Positions 1 to 7,777 of a stretch of 19,484 bases of DNA are shown in pieces. Location of the stretch: positions 1 through 19,484 of the forward strand of contig JAUSGU010000083.1 in assembly GCA_030648825.1 (NCBI GenBank), given 5' to 3'. A program made the position numbers and the translations under genes. Within the stretch, counting starts at the first letter, position 1; every line of letters starts with the position of its first letter. The DNA comes from a bacterium. GTDB lineage: Bacteria; Patescibacteriota; Minisyncoccia; Phycocordibacterales; UBA6065. Below the pieces are notes generated by a model that searched no databases, had not been told where the DNA came from, and worked only from the letters and a program-made list of their open reading frames with translations.

Positions 1-2
1 TA

Positions 3-242
3 AAACGATTTGTTGTAATGCCATCTAAAGATCGTCTGTTATATGTGGCGGAAATGATAGAAGAAAAGAATAAGTCAAAAGCAGAAGAATTTTTGAATAC
101 TCTTGTTACAGAGCTTTGTGGAAAAAAATTGGAAACTCACACAAAAACCATAAAAGAAATCCTAACTCTTTTGAAATATCTCAAAGACCGGTCACCGTCC
201 CTCAAACTGATTTTAGAGAGAGTAGCTCTGCTTGATTTATGA
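3..242 (+). CDS. C-terminal part of a probable DNA polymerase III delta'/clamp-loader subunit (5' end outside window)
   Basis: The frame is open to the left edge, with four codons upstream of the first ATG at 18, so this is probably the tail of a longer gene. The visible 79 residues are helical and charged. They end in a leucine-rich stretch (LLKYLKDRSPSLKLILERVALLDL region) like the collar domain at the C-terminus of clamp-loader delta' subunits, where a short N-x-x-L-x-L-E-type helix closes the protein. Its TGA overlaps an ATG at 239 (ATGA), suggesting translational coupling to frr. The family call rests on the pattern of the last 40 residues only. An unrelated helical protein, or a small gene starting at 18, remains possible. 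Confidence 0.45.
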   Translation, partial: KRFVVMPSKDRLLYVAEMIEEKNKSKAEEFLNTLVTELCGKKLETHTKTIKEILTLLKYLKDRSPSLKLILERVALLDL

Positions 243-271
243 TATATTGCAGTATATTCAATATTATCAAT

Positions 272-823
272 ATGCAATACAATTTTACCAAACTAAAAAC
301 CGATTTGACGAGTACGGAAAAGTGGTTGGAAAAAGAACTCGGTTCTGTGAGAACCAACCGTGCCAGTCCGACTATTTTGGATAGTGTCCGTGTGGAGGCA
401 TATGGCTCCGATATGCCTATTTCCGGCGTTGCCAGCATGACAAACGAAGATGCTCGAACCATCCGCATCACTCCATGGGATCAGAGCCTCGTAAAATCAA
501 TAGAAAAGTCCATAACCGTGGCAAATCTGGGTGTCTCGGTGGCCGTGGATGATCGGGGTATCCGCGTCTCTTTTCCGGAATTGACAAGCGATCGCCGAAA
601 AGAAATCGTCAAGTCGGCGCGGGAAAAATTTGAGCAAGCACGCATCCAAACACGCAAGCATCGCGATTTGATAAATAGCGATATAGATAAACAGGAAAAA
701 GAAGGCGGTATGAGCGAAGATGAAAAATTCAGATTCAAAACAGAGGGACAGAAGCTCATAGATGAATCGTCAAAAAAACTTGAGAGTATGGTAGCCAAAA
801 AAGAGAAAGAGATCTTGGGTTAG
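272..823 (+). CDS. frr: Ribosome recycling factor
   Basis: RRF acts with EF-G in the cytoplasm to split post-termination ribosomes. From the ATG at 272 the product is 183 aa, the usual family length. Hallmarks seen are VRTNRASP (usual I-R-T-G-R-A; here G is replaced by N), the YGS-MPISGVA segment, ITPWDQSLVKSIEKSI, GIRVSFPELTSDRRKEIVK, and a C-terminal KKEKEIL. A longer frame begins at 239, overlapping the upstream stop as ATGA. I prefer 272 because the distance from this Met to the VRTNRA motif matches the family and the extra 11 residues look unlike RRF. No Shine-Dalgarno is visible at either start. It is followed 11 nt later by rseP, a common neighbour. Confidence 0.95.
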   Translation: MQYNFTKLKTDLTSTEKWLEKELGSVRTNRASPTILDSVRVEAYGSDMPISGVASMTNEDARTIRITPWDQSLVKSIEKSITVANLGVSVAVDDRGIRVSFPELTSDRRKEIVKSAREKFEQARIQTRKHRDLINSDIDKQEKEGGMSEDEKFRFKTEGQKLIDESSKKLESMVAKKEKEILG

Positions 824-834
824 AATTTATATTT

Positions 835-1899
835 GTGACTATTATTTTATTTTTAATTGTTCTGGCGGTTTTGATTCTCGTCCATGAATTCGGCCATTTT
901 TATGCCGCCAAAAAATGCGGAGTGCGGGTGGATGAATTCGGTTTGGGTTTTCCTCCGAGAATTTGGAGCATAAAGCGTGGAGAAACCGTTTATTCCATAA
1001 ACGCCATTCCTTTCGGCGGATTTGTAAAGATTTTTGGAGAAAGTCCTGATGATCAGTCTATTTCTGGACCAGATGTAGCCAGAAGTTTTGTTCACAAATC
1101 GCGATGGAAACAAACCATCATATTATCCGCAGGTATTATCATGAATGTTTTGTTCGCTTGGGTTTTGTTTGGAATCGCTTTCACATCCGGTATGACGACA
1201 GGTGTTTCGGAAAATAATTCCAAATATATTACGGATAGTCACGTCATCGTCGTAGATGCTCTGCCAAATTCTCCTGCCACTCTGGCTGGCATCGTTTCTG
1301 GAGATGAAATTCTCTCTTTTCCGACAATATCGTCCGTTCAGGAGGCAATCAAAAATTCAAATGGTAAAAAAATCAGTTTTGAAATACAACATCTCGTTGA
1401 CAAAAAAATTGTTGAAATCACGCCGGTGAGGGGAATACTCGGAGATAATTACGCTATAGGTATTTCCATGGATCTCGTAGGCAAAGTAAAATTGCCTGTT
1501 TATCTCGCCTTTTGGGAAGGAGGAAAATTGACCGTCTATATGTTCAAAAACATAGTAGTCGGCATTTATACACTCATTCATAATGCCATCATAGGGCAAG
1601 GGGACTTATCTCAGATTTCTGGTCCTATAGGTATTGCCAGACTGGTGGGAGATGCGGGCAGACTCGGTTTCGTTTACCTCCTCTCATTCACAGCATTTAT
1701 ATCTCTAAACCTCGCTGTTTTAAACCTCATTCCTTTTCCGGCACTGGACGGCGGACGTATTTTATTTGTCGGTATAGAAGCTGTGCGGCGAAAAATGATT
1801 TCGCCGAAAGTAGCCAATACCATAAACGCTATCGGTTTCGGTATTCTCATTCTCTTTATGCTTTTTGTGACATATAGAGATGTGGTGAAGCTATTTTGA
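835..1899 (+). CDS. rseP: RIP metalloprotease RseP / site-2 protease
   Basis: Zinc-dependent intramembrane protease of the S2P family. In other bacteria it cleaves anti-sigma factors and signal peptide remnants within the membrane. The start is GTG. The first membrane segment carries HEFGH at residues 17-21 (zinc ligands and catalytic Glu). It continues with FGLGFPPR and IPFGGFVKIFGE, a PDZ-like region around residues 125-200 (LPNSPATLAGIVSGDEIL), and near the C-terminus NLIPFPALDGGRILF, whose Asp is the third zinc ligand. The length of 354 aa is normal for single-PDZ forms. It lies 11 nt after frr, so probably the same transcript. A long hairpin element follows its stop. Confidence 0.95.
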   Translation: MTIILFLIVLAVLILVHEFGHFYAAKKCGVRVDEFGLGFPPRIWSIKRGETVYSINAIPFGGFVKIFGESPDDQSISGPDVARSFVHKSRWKQTIILSAGIIMNVLFAWVLFGIAFTSGMTTGVSENNSKYITDSHVIVVDALPNSPATLAGIVSGDEILSFPTISSVQEAIKNSNGKKISFEIQHLVDKKIVEITPVRGILGDNYAIGISMDLVGKVKLPVYLAFWEGGKLTVYMFKNIVVGIYTLIHNAIIGQGDLSQISGPIGIARLVGDAGRLGFVYLLSFTAFISLNLAVLNLIPFPALDGGRILFVGIEAVRRKMISPKVANTINAIGFGILILFMLFVTYRDVVKLF

Positions 1900-1910
1900 A
1901 TAAATTTGTA

Positions 1911-2029
1911 GTAGTAGAAAGAAAGTCTACTCGTGGAGCACGCCGTCTCCGCCTGCTGGCGGAGCGGCTCGTTCTCGGACGCCTACGCGTCCTCCGAAAG
2001 TCTCCACTCGCAGACTTTCTTTCCACTAC
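1911..2029. repeat. Long structured hairpin element E1 (core shared with E4)
   Basis: A near-complete inverted repeat: 28-nt arms at 1911-1938 and 2002-2029 pair at 24 of 28 positions. Inside is a GC-rich core with two further hairpins: stem 1947-1953/1958-1964 (CTCCGCC, loop TGCT, GGCGGAG) and stem 1977-1982/1987-1992 (GGACGC, loop CTAC, GCGTCC). Together they form a multibranch structure. The 75-nt core 1933-2007 recurs in reverse orientation at 18444-18518 with 5 differences. It sits directly after rseP and before a convergent minus-strand gene. There is no strong U-tract, so simple termination is not obvious here. Confidence 0.85.
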
Positions 2030-2050
2030 CGATTTAAATAAAATCTGAAT

Positions 2051-2082
2051 AAAAAAAGCCACGTCTTGTGAGACGCGCCTTT
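2051..2082 (-). terminator. Intrinsic terminator of the minus-strand small membrane protein gene
   Basis: Read on the minus strand, a stem CGTCT / AGACG (2071-2075 and 2062-2066 on plus) with a 4-nt loop is extended by outer pairs, including a G-U pair, and followed by a run of seven T (complement of the A-run 2051-2057). On the plus strand the same stem has an A-C mismatch, so it works better for the minus-strand gene ending at 2110. Confidence 0.6.
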
Positions 2083-2109
2083 GAAAAGATGATTTCCGAT
2101 TCGGAAATA

Positions 2110-2430
2110 TCAGGCCGGTGTTTCGCCTCGGAGCCGATAATTTACTCTCATAAACCCATTCATGCACAGAAAATAAAAACCTGTACCGATATACACAAGC
2201 ATAAACTGAAACAAACCGACATGTAATTCGGAAAAAGCGATATAAATCAGGAGTAGGCCAATTAAACCTCCAGACCCAATCTGTATGATTTTGTGAGCTT
2301 CTTCCGGCTGGGTGTATTTGTACTCAAAATACCTGCGGATTGCGATGAACGGGTAAAGAACGAGAACAATGAGTGATATGAAAGCATTCATGAGTTTCGG
2401 AATTGAGGGTGAAGTGTGAAGGATTCGCAT
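2110..2430 (-). CDS. Small hypothetical integral membrane protein
   Basis: From the ATG at 2430 the product is 106 aa. Hydrophobic stretches lie at about residues 16-30, 52-68 and 72-91, separated by a charged segment (IRRYFEYKYTQPEEAHK), which suggests three membrane spans. I do not recognise a family. Support for it being real: no competing gene on the other strand, a credible membrane-protein composition, a terminator directly downstream, and a weak GGTAG ribosome site upstream. A TTG four codons earlier (2442) is a possible alternative start. A TTGACA lies on the minus strand at 2461-2456 without a convincing -10. The gene is divergent from proS. Confidence 0.6.
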   Translation of the reverse strand: MRILHTSPSIPKLMNAFISLIVLVLYPFIAIRRYFEYKYTQPEEAHKIIQIGSGGLIGLLLIYIAFSELHVGLFQFMLVYIGTGFYFLCMNGFMRVNYRLRGETPA

Positions 2431-2466
2431 TATTTCTACCAAATAATGTTATTTCTGTCAATCCCA

Positions 2467-2494
2467 TTACAAAACGCTTCAAATAGGCTACTAT
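2467..2494 (+). promoter_or_regulatory. Candidate sigma70-type promoter for proS (and the mre operon)
   Basis: TTACAA at 2467-2472 and TACTAT at 2489-2494 are separated by 16 bp, upstream of proS at 2523. A purine-rich AGAGGT at 2504-2509 is a possible but rather distant ribosome site (13 nt to the ATG). The match to consensus is moderate. Confidence 0.35.
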
Positions 2495-2522
2495 TGGCCT
2501 ATTAGAGGTTAATTGCTTTTCC

Positions 2523-3776
2523 ATGCTACAGAGCCAATTATTTACAAAAACCAGAAAGGAAGCCCCAAAAGACGAAGTGGCTAAAAATGCTCAATTACTC
2601 ATCCGCGCCGGATATATTCACAAAGAAATGGCGGGTGTCTATTCGTATCTACCTCTCGGTTTGCGTGTAATGAACAATATAGTCCAAATCATCCGTGAAG
2701 AAATGAATGCTATCGGCGGGGAAGAAGTAGCTCTCACCGCTCTACAGGATAGAAAAATTTGGGAGACAACCGGACGTTGGTCTGATGATGTCGTCAGCAG
2801 TTGGTTCAAAACTAAATTGAAAAACGGCAGTGAACTCGGTTTGAGTTTTACGCACGAAGAGCCTCTGACCGCTCTCATGCGCGACCACATCCATTCTTAT
2901 CGCGACTTGCCTCGTTATGTCTATCAGTTTCAAACAAAATTCAGAAACGAGGAGAGGGCAAAATCAGGTATAATGCGCGGACGGGAATTTCTGATGAAAG
3001 ATCTCTACTCTTTTTCAAAAAATTTAAAAGATCATGAAGCTTTTTATGAAAAAACCAAGAAGGCTTATGTGAATATCTGGAAACGTTTGGGACTCGGCGA
3101 TAAAACGTATGTCACGTTTGCTTCCGGTGGTAGTTTTTCAAAATATTCCCATGAATTTCAAACGGTTGACGAAACAGGCGAGGATGTCATATATGTGGAC
3201 GAAAAGTTGAAAATCGCCGTAAACAAAGAAGTTTTGACAGACGATGTGTTAAAAGACCTCGGTTTAAATCGGAAAAGTTTGGTTGAAAAGAGAGCGGTGG
3301 AAGTGGGAAATATCTTCAATCTCGGCACCCGCTTTTCCGATGCTTTTGGATTGACATACGTAGATGAATCGGGAAACAAAAAACCGGTGGTGATGGGCTC
3401 TTATGGAATTGGTCCCGGCAGAGTGATGGGCGCGATTGTTGAAACTCTCTCTGACGAAAACGGCATTGTTTGGCCGGAATCCGTGGCACCTTTTAGAGTT
3501 CATCTAGTTTTGGTGGAAGGTAAAGATAGAGGTGTGGCACGAAAAGAAGCGAACGAACTCTATGAATTGCTCGGTCAAGAGGGGATTGAAACACTTTACG
3601 ACGACAGAGATGTTCGCGCTGGAGAAAAATTCGCCGACGCAGATCTCATAGGTATACCTTGGAGAATTGTTGTATCGGAAAAAACAATCACCGCCGGCGC
3701 TCATGAACTCAAAAATCGCTCTACAGGTAAAATAGAACACCTTGCGGAAAAAGAACTTATAGCTAAACTAAAGTGA
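2523..3776 (+). CDS. proS: Prolyl-tRNA synthetase, short form without the editing domain
   Basis: Class II aminoacyl-tRNA synthetase charging tRNA-Pro in the cytoplasm. Seen: GVYSYLPLGLRVMNNI (motif 1 region), FRNEERAKSGIMRGREFLMKD (motif 2), and GSYGIGPGRVMGAI (motif 3, with its Arg). A C-terminal anticodon-binding domain starts around residue 325 (FRVHLVLV) and includes YDDRDVRAGEKFADADLIGIP. At 417 aa it lacks the roughly 180-residue INS editing domain that bacterial ProRS (about 570 aa) carries between motifs 2 and 3; only a short linker with DDVLKDLG remains. Such short forms are known in alphaproteobacteria and CPR. mreB follows after 25 nt, so it may be co-transcribed with the shape genes. 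Confidence 0.95.
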   Translation: MLQSQLFTKTRKEAPKDEVAKNAQLLIRAGYIHKEMAGVYSYLPLGLRVMNNIVQIIREEMNAIGGEEVALTALQDRKIWETTGRWSDDVVSSWFKTKLKNGSELGLSFTHEEPLTALMRDHIHSYRDLPRYVYQFQTKFRNEERAKSGIMRGREFLMKDLYSFSKNLKDHEAFYEKTKKAYVNIWKRLGLGDKTYVTFASGGSFSKYSHEFQTVDETGEDVIYVDEKLKIAVNKEVLTDDVLKDLGLNRKSLVEKRAVEVGNIFNLGTRFSDAFGLTYVDESGNKKPVVMGSYGIGPGRVMGAIVETLSDENGIVWPESVAPFRVHLVLVEGKDRGVARKEANELYELLGQEGIETLYDDRDVRAGEKFADADLIGIPWRIVVSEKTITAGAHELKNRSTGKIEHLAEKELIAKLK

Positions 3777-3801
3777 CAACGCTTCAAAAGATTACAAAAT
3801 T

Positions 3802-4866
3802 ATGCCTAAAAAATTACTTCAAAAATTCTATGCCGCCTTTTCTCATGATATCGGCATTGATCTGGGTACAGCCAACACTCTAGTCTACGTCAAAGGCCAA
3901 GGCATAGTCATAAATGAACCATCCGTCGTGGCTGTCAATCAAAAAACCGGCCGTGTTGTGGCTGTCGGCACTCAAGCCAAAGATATGCTCGGTCGCACGC
4001 CGGTTCATATCACGGCAGTCAAACCTCTGGTAGACGGAGTTATCTCCGATTTTGAAGTAGCTGAAGAAATGATTGTTTACCTCATAAACAAAGCTCAGAG
4101 AGAATCAAAGAAATTTTTCGGGCCGAGAGTGCTGGTCGGTATTCCTAGTGGAGTGACAAATGTGGAAGCCAGAGCGGTGAGAGACGCGACAAAAAACGCC
4201 GGGGCGAGGGAAGTGCATATCGTTGAACAACCTATGGCGGCGGCCATAGGCGTGAGACTGCCGATTCATGAGCCGGCAGGCAATATGGTCATAGATATAG
4301 GCGGAGGCACGACGGATATCGCCGTCATATCTCTGGGTGGCATAGTGCGTTCAAAATCTCTGAAAATCGCCGGCGACAAAATGAACAACGATATTATTTC
4401 ATATATAAGGAATGAATTTAAAATTCTCATAGGTGAAAAAACAGCGGAAGATGTGAAAATCGCCATAGGAGTGGTCATACCCGGATCAACTCCACATGAA
4501 GCGCCGATTCGCGGTCGAGATCTCGTCACAGGTCTGCCTCGCGAAGTAATTCTGACTGATTCAGACATACGCGAAGCTATATCTCAGTCAATAGACAACC
4601 TAGTAGATTCCGTAAAAGAAGTATTGGAAACAACTCCACCGGAAATTTTAGCCGATATCATGCAGAGAGGTATTTTTCTGGTCGGCGGAGGAGCCTTGAT
4701 TCGCGGTTTGGATTCGCTCATAGAAGAAGCAGTAAAAATTCCTGTCCATATAGTTGACGACCCTCTGACGGCGGTAGCTCGCGGTACAGGCGTCATTTTG
4801 GAAGATCTGGATCTCTATCAGGATGTCTTGATGCAAAACGAAGATGATTTACCTAAAGCCCAGTAA
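3802..4866 (+). CDS. mreB: Rod shape-determining protein MreB (actin homologue)
   Basis: Actin-like ATPase that forms membrane-bound filaments and guides lateral wall synthesis. Seen: phosphate-1 motif DLGTANT at residues 20-26, phosphate-2 motif DIGGGTTD at 165-172, adenosine motif VGGGALIRGLD starting at 294, and IVEQPMAAAIG. The N-terminus (KKLLQKFYAAF) is amphipathic and could touch the membrane. The length of 354 aa is typical. mreC begins inside the last codons (23-bp overlap). No separate promoter is evident in the 25-nt gap after proS. Confidence 0.97.
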   Translation: MPKKLLQKFYAAFSHDIGIDLGTANTLVYVKGQGIVINEPSVVAVNQKTGRVVAVGTQAKDMLGRTPVHITAVKPLVDGVISDFEVAEEMIVYLINKAQRESKKFFGPRVLVGIPSGVTNVEARAVRDATKNAGAREVHIVEQPMAAAIGVRLPIHEPAGNMVIDIGGGTTDIAVISLGGIVRSKSLKIAGDKMNNDIISYIRNEFKILIGEKTAEDVKIAIGVVIPGSTPHEAPIRGRDLVTGLPREVILTDSDIREAISQSIDNLVDSVKEVLETTPPEILADIMQRGIFLVGGGALIRGLDSLIEEAVKIPVHIVDDPLTAVARGTGVILEDLDLYQDVLMQNEDDLPKAQ

Positions 4867-5641
4867 CACCGCCCTGAAAAAAAACCGCAAGACAACTGCG
4901 ATTGTCGTCTTTTTTCTGGTTGTTCTATTCGTTGTTCATTTTTTCTTTCCACGATTTTATCCATCCATTTTTTATCCTTTGACATCATTTGCTTGGACAA
5001 TTGAAAAATCTGTCGTCGGATGGTTTCCTCGCATGGGAAATCTCATTAAATCAAAAGACAGTTTAGCACGAGAAAACGAGAGACTAGCTAGAGAAATTCG
5101 CGCTGATGAAATTTCTCTCTTGTTGTTCGATGTTATAAAACGTGAAAACGAGGAATTAAAATCCATATTGGGAAGAAAAATTGAAGGTAATTTAATTTTA
5201 GCGATAGTATTAGTCCGTCCGCCGGTATCCCCATATGACACTCTCATTATAGACAGAGGAAAGAGAGATGGTTTGGCAGTAGGTAATATGGTATACGCTC
5301 AGGGTGACGTTTTGATAGGTGAAATAGCCGAAATATACGACAACAGATCAAAAGTGACTTTTTTTTCCACACCGGGTAAAAAAACAAATATATCATTTGA
5401 CAATTCAAATGTGCGAGCAGAAGCCAGAGGTAGAGGTGGAGGAAATTTTTCTGCGAGCGTGCCAATTGATGTCGAAATAAAAGAAGGAGATATCGTCATA
5501 TTTTCCGACATAAAACCTCACATCTTCGGCATCGTTGAGAAAGTAATCGCCGATTCGGTTGATTCATTTGAAACTATTCTCTTTCGATCACCGATCAATA
5601 TCCATGACATTCTATTTGTGGAAGTAAAAACATCACCATGA
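4844..5641 (+). CDS. mreC: Rod shape-determining protein MreC
   Basis: Single-span membrane protein that links MreB to the PBP2/RodA wall machinery on the outer face of the membrane. A short basic N-terminus is followed by a membrane helix at residues 18-36. A coiled coil at about 67-113 (SLARENERLAREI, RENEELKSILG) comes next, then the beta-rich MreC domain with PYDTLIIDRGKRDGL and GNMVYAQGDVLIGEIAEIYDNRSKV. The length of 265 aa is normal. The start overlaps mreB by 23 bp, and the TGA overlaps the next ATG (ATGA at 5638), so translation is probably coupled on both sides. Confidence 0.93.
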   Translation: MIYLKPSNTALKKNRKTTAIVVFFLVVLFVVHFFFPRFYPSIFYPLTSFAWTIEKSVVGWFPRMGNLIKSKDSLARENERLAREIRADEISLLLFDVIKRENEELKSILGRKIEGNLILAIVLVRPPVSPYDTLIIDRGKRDGLAVGNMVYAQGDVLIGEIAEIYDNRSKVTFFSTPGKKTNISFDNSNVRAEARGRGGGNFSASVPIDVEIKEGDIVIFSDIKPHIFGIVEKVIADSVDSFETILFRSPINIHDILFVEVKTSP

Positions 5642-5886
5642 GAACTGTTTGGAATATCGGTATCATAGTTTCAATACTTTATTTACCTTGGTGGCTTTCG
5701 GTCATATTTATAACCGGCGCTTGTTTTTTTGTTCCAAAATTTTATGAAGCTGTGATTTATGGTATTTTGATTGACGCTCTCTACGGCACAAAATTTGGTT
5801 TGTACGGATTTTCTTATGTATTTACTGGTATTTTTATCATCATTTTTTTTGTTTCATCTATCATCCGTCGGAAACTCTTGTGGTAA
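5638..5886 (+). CDS. mreD: Short MreD-like membrane protein
   Basis: 82-aa, almost entirely hydrophobic protein with about three membrane segments (residues 5-20, 22-45, 55-77). A central DALYGTKFGLYGFSYVFTG stretch resembles the end of MreD, which normally has about 160 residues and five spans. Position between mreC and PBP2, with an ATGA overlap to mreC, is exactly where mreD is expected. About half the usual protein is missing at the N-terminal side, and no frameshifted remainder fits because mreC occupies the upstream DNA. The name rests mainly on gene order. Confidence 0.7.
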   Translation: MRTVWNIGIIVSILYLPWWLSVIFITGACFFVPKFYEAVIYGILIDALYGTKFGLYGFSYVFTGIFIIIFFVSSIIRRKLLW

Positions 5887-5895
5887 CATAAAGGC

Positions 5896-7587
5896 GTGAA
5901 TTTATTTCATAGACGCAAATCGGTTATCCGCAATGAAATTGATCCCGACGAAATATTTCTGGACTCAGAAAACATGCCGGGATTTGATGTGCATCAATTT
6001 GAGGGCCGAATAGAAAAGCCCATATCCGTCACATCTATCATTATTCTCTCTGTGTCTTGTTTTCTCGTCATATTGATTTTGCTCGGCAAAGCTTGGACTC
6101 TACAGGTAAAAGACGGGGAAAAATACAGCACTATGAGCGAAGACAACGCTATGAGTGAAACAATTGTTTTTCCCGAACGAGGAGCTATATATGATAGAAA
6201 TGACATAAAACTGGCTTGGAATAAAATCGCCGTAAATGAAAAAGATTTTTCAACCAGATTATATATAGAAAAAAACGGCCACTCCCATGTGCTGGGCTAT
6301 TTGAAATATCCATCAAAAGACAAACGGGGGTTTTATTACCGTAAGGATTTTGAGGGTGTGGCCGGCATAGAAAAAGCATATGATGAAAATTTGCGGGGCA
6401 TACAAGGATTAAAAATCGTGGAGAGAGATGCCCTGGGAAACATCAAATCCGAATCAATCATCCGAAAGAGTGTTGACGGTGAAAATATCACTCTTTCCAT
6501 AGATTCACTGGTGGAAACCAAATTTTTTGAATACATAAAAGAATTGGCGGAGAGGGTCGGTTTTGAGGGCGGTGGCGGAGCCATGATGGATGTGAGAACG
6601 GGAGAAATTATCGCTCTCACAAGTTTCCCCGAATATAACAGCCAAATAATGTCCGACGGCACTGATGGCAAAACTATAGAGAAATTCTTGAACGACAATA
6701 AAAAACCTTTTCTCAATCGTGTCATCGCCGGATTATATACGCCTGGCTCCATCATAAAACCGTACATAGCCATCGCCGCTTTGACAGAGAAAATCATAGA
6801 TCCGGAAACGGAAATAATAAGCACAGGATCCATAAGTGTTCCAAATCCTTATGATCCGGAAAAGAAAAGTGTATTTATGGATTGGAAAGCGCATGGTCCG
6901 GTGGATATGAGAAAAGCTCTGGCTGTTTCTTCAAATGTTTATTTTTATGAAATCGGCGGAGGTTTTGAAAATCAGACAGGACTCGGTGTGGAGAGAATGA
7001 AACGATATTTTTCTCTATTCGGCTTCGGCAAAAATTCGGCTGAGGGATTTTTTCTAGGACCGGCTGGCATCATTCCGTCTCCAGCCTGGAAAGAAAAAGT
7101 TTTTCCCGGCGATCCGTGGAGAATCGGCGATACTTATTTCACTTCAATCGGCCAATACGGTTTTCAGGTGACACCACTCCAAATACTCCGCGCGCTCGGG
7201 TCTGTGGCAAACGGCGGGCTCTTGGTTTATCCCAGCATTTTGAAAATATCGGGTGAAAACGGCATCATGGCAGAAAAAATCGCCATTGATCCGGCATATT
7301 TGAAAATTGTCAGAGAAGGCATGAGAGAAGGAGTTTTGAATGGAACAGCCAGTGGTCTCAACATGCCTTTCATTGAAGTGGGGGCAAAGACGGGTACAGC
7401 GGAACTCGGTACGGCAAAAGCCTTCGTCAATTCGTGGGTAACCGGTTTTTTTCCGTATAAAGATCCGAAATATGCTTTCGTCGTCATCATGGAACATGGC
7501 CCTCGCGCCAATATTTACGGCGCCACGTTTGTCATGCGAGAGCTCTTGGATTGGATGCATGTGTATACGCCGGAGTATTTGCAGTAA
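5896..7587 (+). CDS. mrdA: Penicillin-binding protein 2 (class B transpeptidase of elongation)
   Basis: DD-transpeptidase cross-linking peptidoglycan during elongation. One membrane helix spans residues 46-64. A dimerisation/pedestal region includes FPERGAIYDRN. The transpeptidase domain shows the three active-site motifs: SIIK (S285, K288), SSN (345-347) and KTG (498-500). It starts at GTG 9 nt after mreD; AAGG lies almost against the start, so the exact start is uncertain, and ATG at codon 27 is an alternative. The mre neighbourhood argues for PBP2 rather than a division PBP; the window has a separate ftsI. The usual partner rodA does not follow. Instead a long hairpin and greA follow. Confidence 0.93.
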   Translation: MNLFHRRKSVIRNEIDPDEIFLDSENMPGFDVHQFEGRIEKPISVTSIIILSVSCFLVILILLGKAWTLQVKDGEKYSTMSEDNAMSETIVFPERGAIYDRNDIKLAWNKIAVNEKDFSTRLYIEKNGHSHVLGYLKYPSKDKRGFYYRKDFEGVAGIEKAYDENLRGIQGLKIVERDALGNIKSESIIRKSVDGENITLSIDSLVETKFFEYIKELAERVGFEGGGGAMMDVRTGEIIALTSFPEYNSQIMSDGTDGKTIEKFLNDNKKPFLNRVIAGLYTPGSIIKPYIAIAALTEKIIDPETEIISTGSISVPNPYDPEKKSVFMDWKAHGPVDMRKALAVSSNVYFYEIGGGFENQTGLGVERMKRYFSLFGFGKNSAEGFFLGPAGIIPSPAWKEKVFPGDPWRIGDTYFTSIGQYGFQVTPLQILRALGSVANGGLLVYPSILKISGENGIMAEKIAIDPAYLKIVREGMREGVLNGTASGLNMPFIEVGAKTGTAELGTAKAFVNSWVTGFFPYKDPKYAFVVIMEHGPRANIYGATFVMRELLDWMHVYTPEYLQ

Positions 7588-7591
7588 GAAA

Positions 7592-7710
7592 AAGCGAAAG
7601 GAAGAGTGGATCGATAAAACGAAACCGAGGGCACGACGGTGCCCGAGCTTAGGAAAATTTTTTGCTAAAAATTTTCCGGTCGTTTTAGAGAGACACTCTT
7701 CCTTTCGCTT
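7592..7710. repeat. Long structured hairpin element E2 (26-nt inner hairpin shared with E5)
   Basis: Perfect 17-bp outer arms lie at 7592-7608 and 7694-7710. After a 6-nt internal loop there is a second stem (TAAAACGA...CCG with its partner near 7677-7690). Inside are two hairpins: GGGCAC/GTGCCC with a GACG loop near 7629-7644, and an 11-bp AT-rich hairpin at 7652-7677. The layout (outer stem plus two inner hairpins) is that of E1/E4. The 7652-7677 hairpin matches 18951-18976 with only compensated changes. It separates the mre operon from the greA promoter. Confidence 0.85.
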
Positions 7711-7721
7711 GCTATAAAACT

Positions 7722-7749
7722 TTGTATTCTTCAAAATCCGTGCTATATT
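7722..7749 (+). promoter_or_regulatory. Extended -10 promoter for greA
   Basis: TTGTAT at 7722-7727, a 16-bp spacer, and TATATT at 7744-7749 preceded by TGC at 7741-7743 (TGn extended -10). The expected transcript start is near 7756, giving a leader of about 20 nt before the greA ATG. It begins just after the right arm of element E2. Confidence 0.5.
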
Positions 7750-7777
7750 AGACCACATAACAAATAACCCCACCATA

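Noticed and set aside
239..271. N-terminal extension of frr from the ATGA overlap at 239
   Set aside because: The 11 extra residues do not fit RRF and the Met at 272 gives the standard distance to the VRTNRA motif; ATGA coupling nevertheless keeps it possible.
1856..2167. Minus-strand frame of 103 codons through E1
   Set aside because: Arg/Ser-rich translation of the GC-rich hairpin core, overlapping the rseP end and the membrane protein gene.
2324..2524. Minus-strand frame of 66 codons upstream of proS
   Set aside because: Overlaps the better-supported membrane protein gene on the same strand and occupies the divergent promoter region.
7472..7717. Plus-strand frame through the left part of E2
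   Set aside because: Starts inside mrdA in another frame and is translated hairpin sequence.
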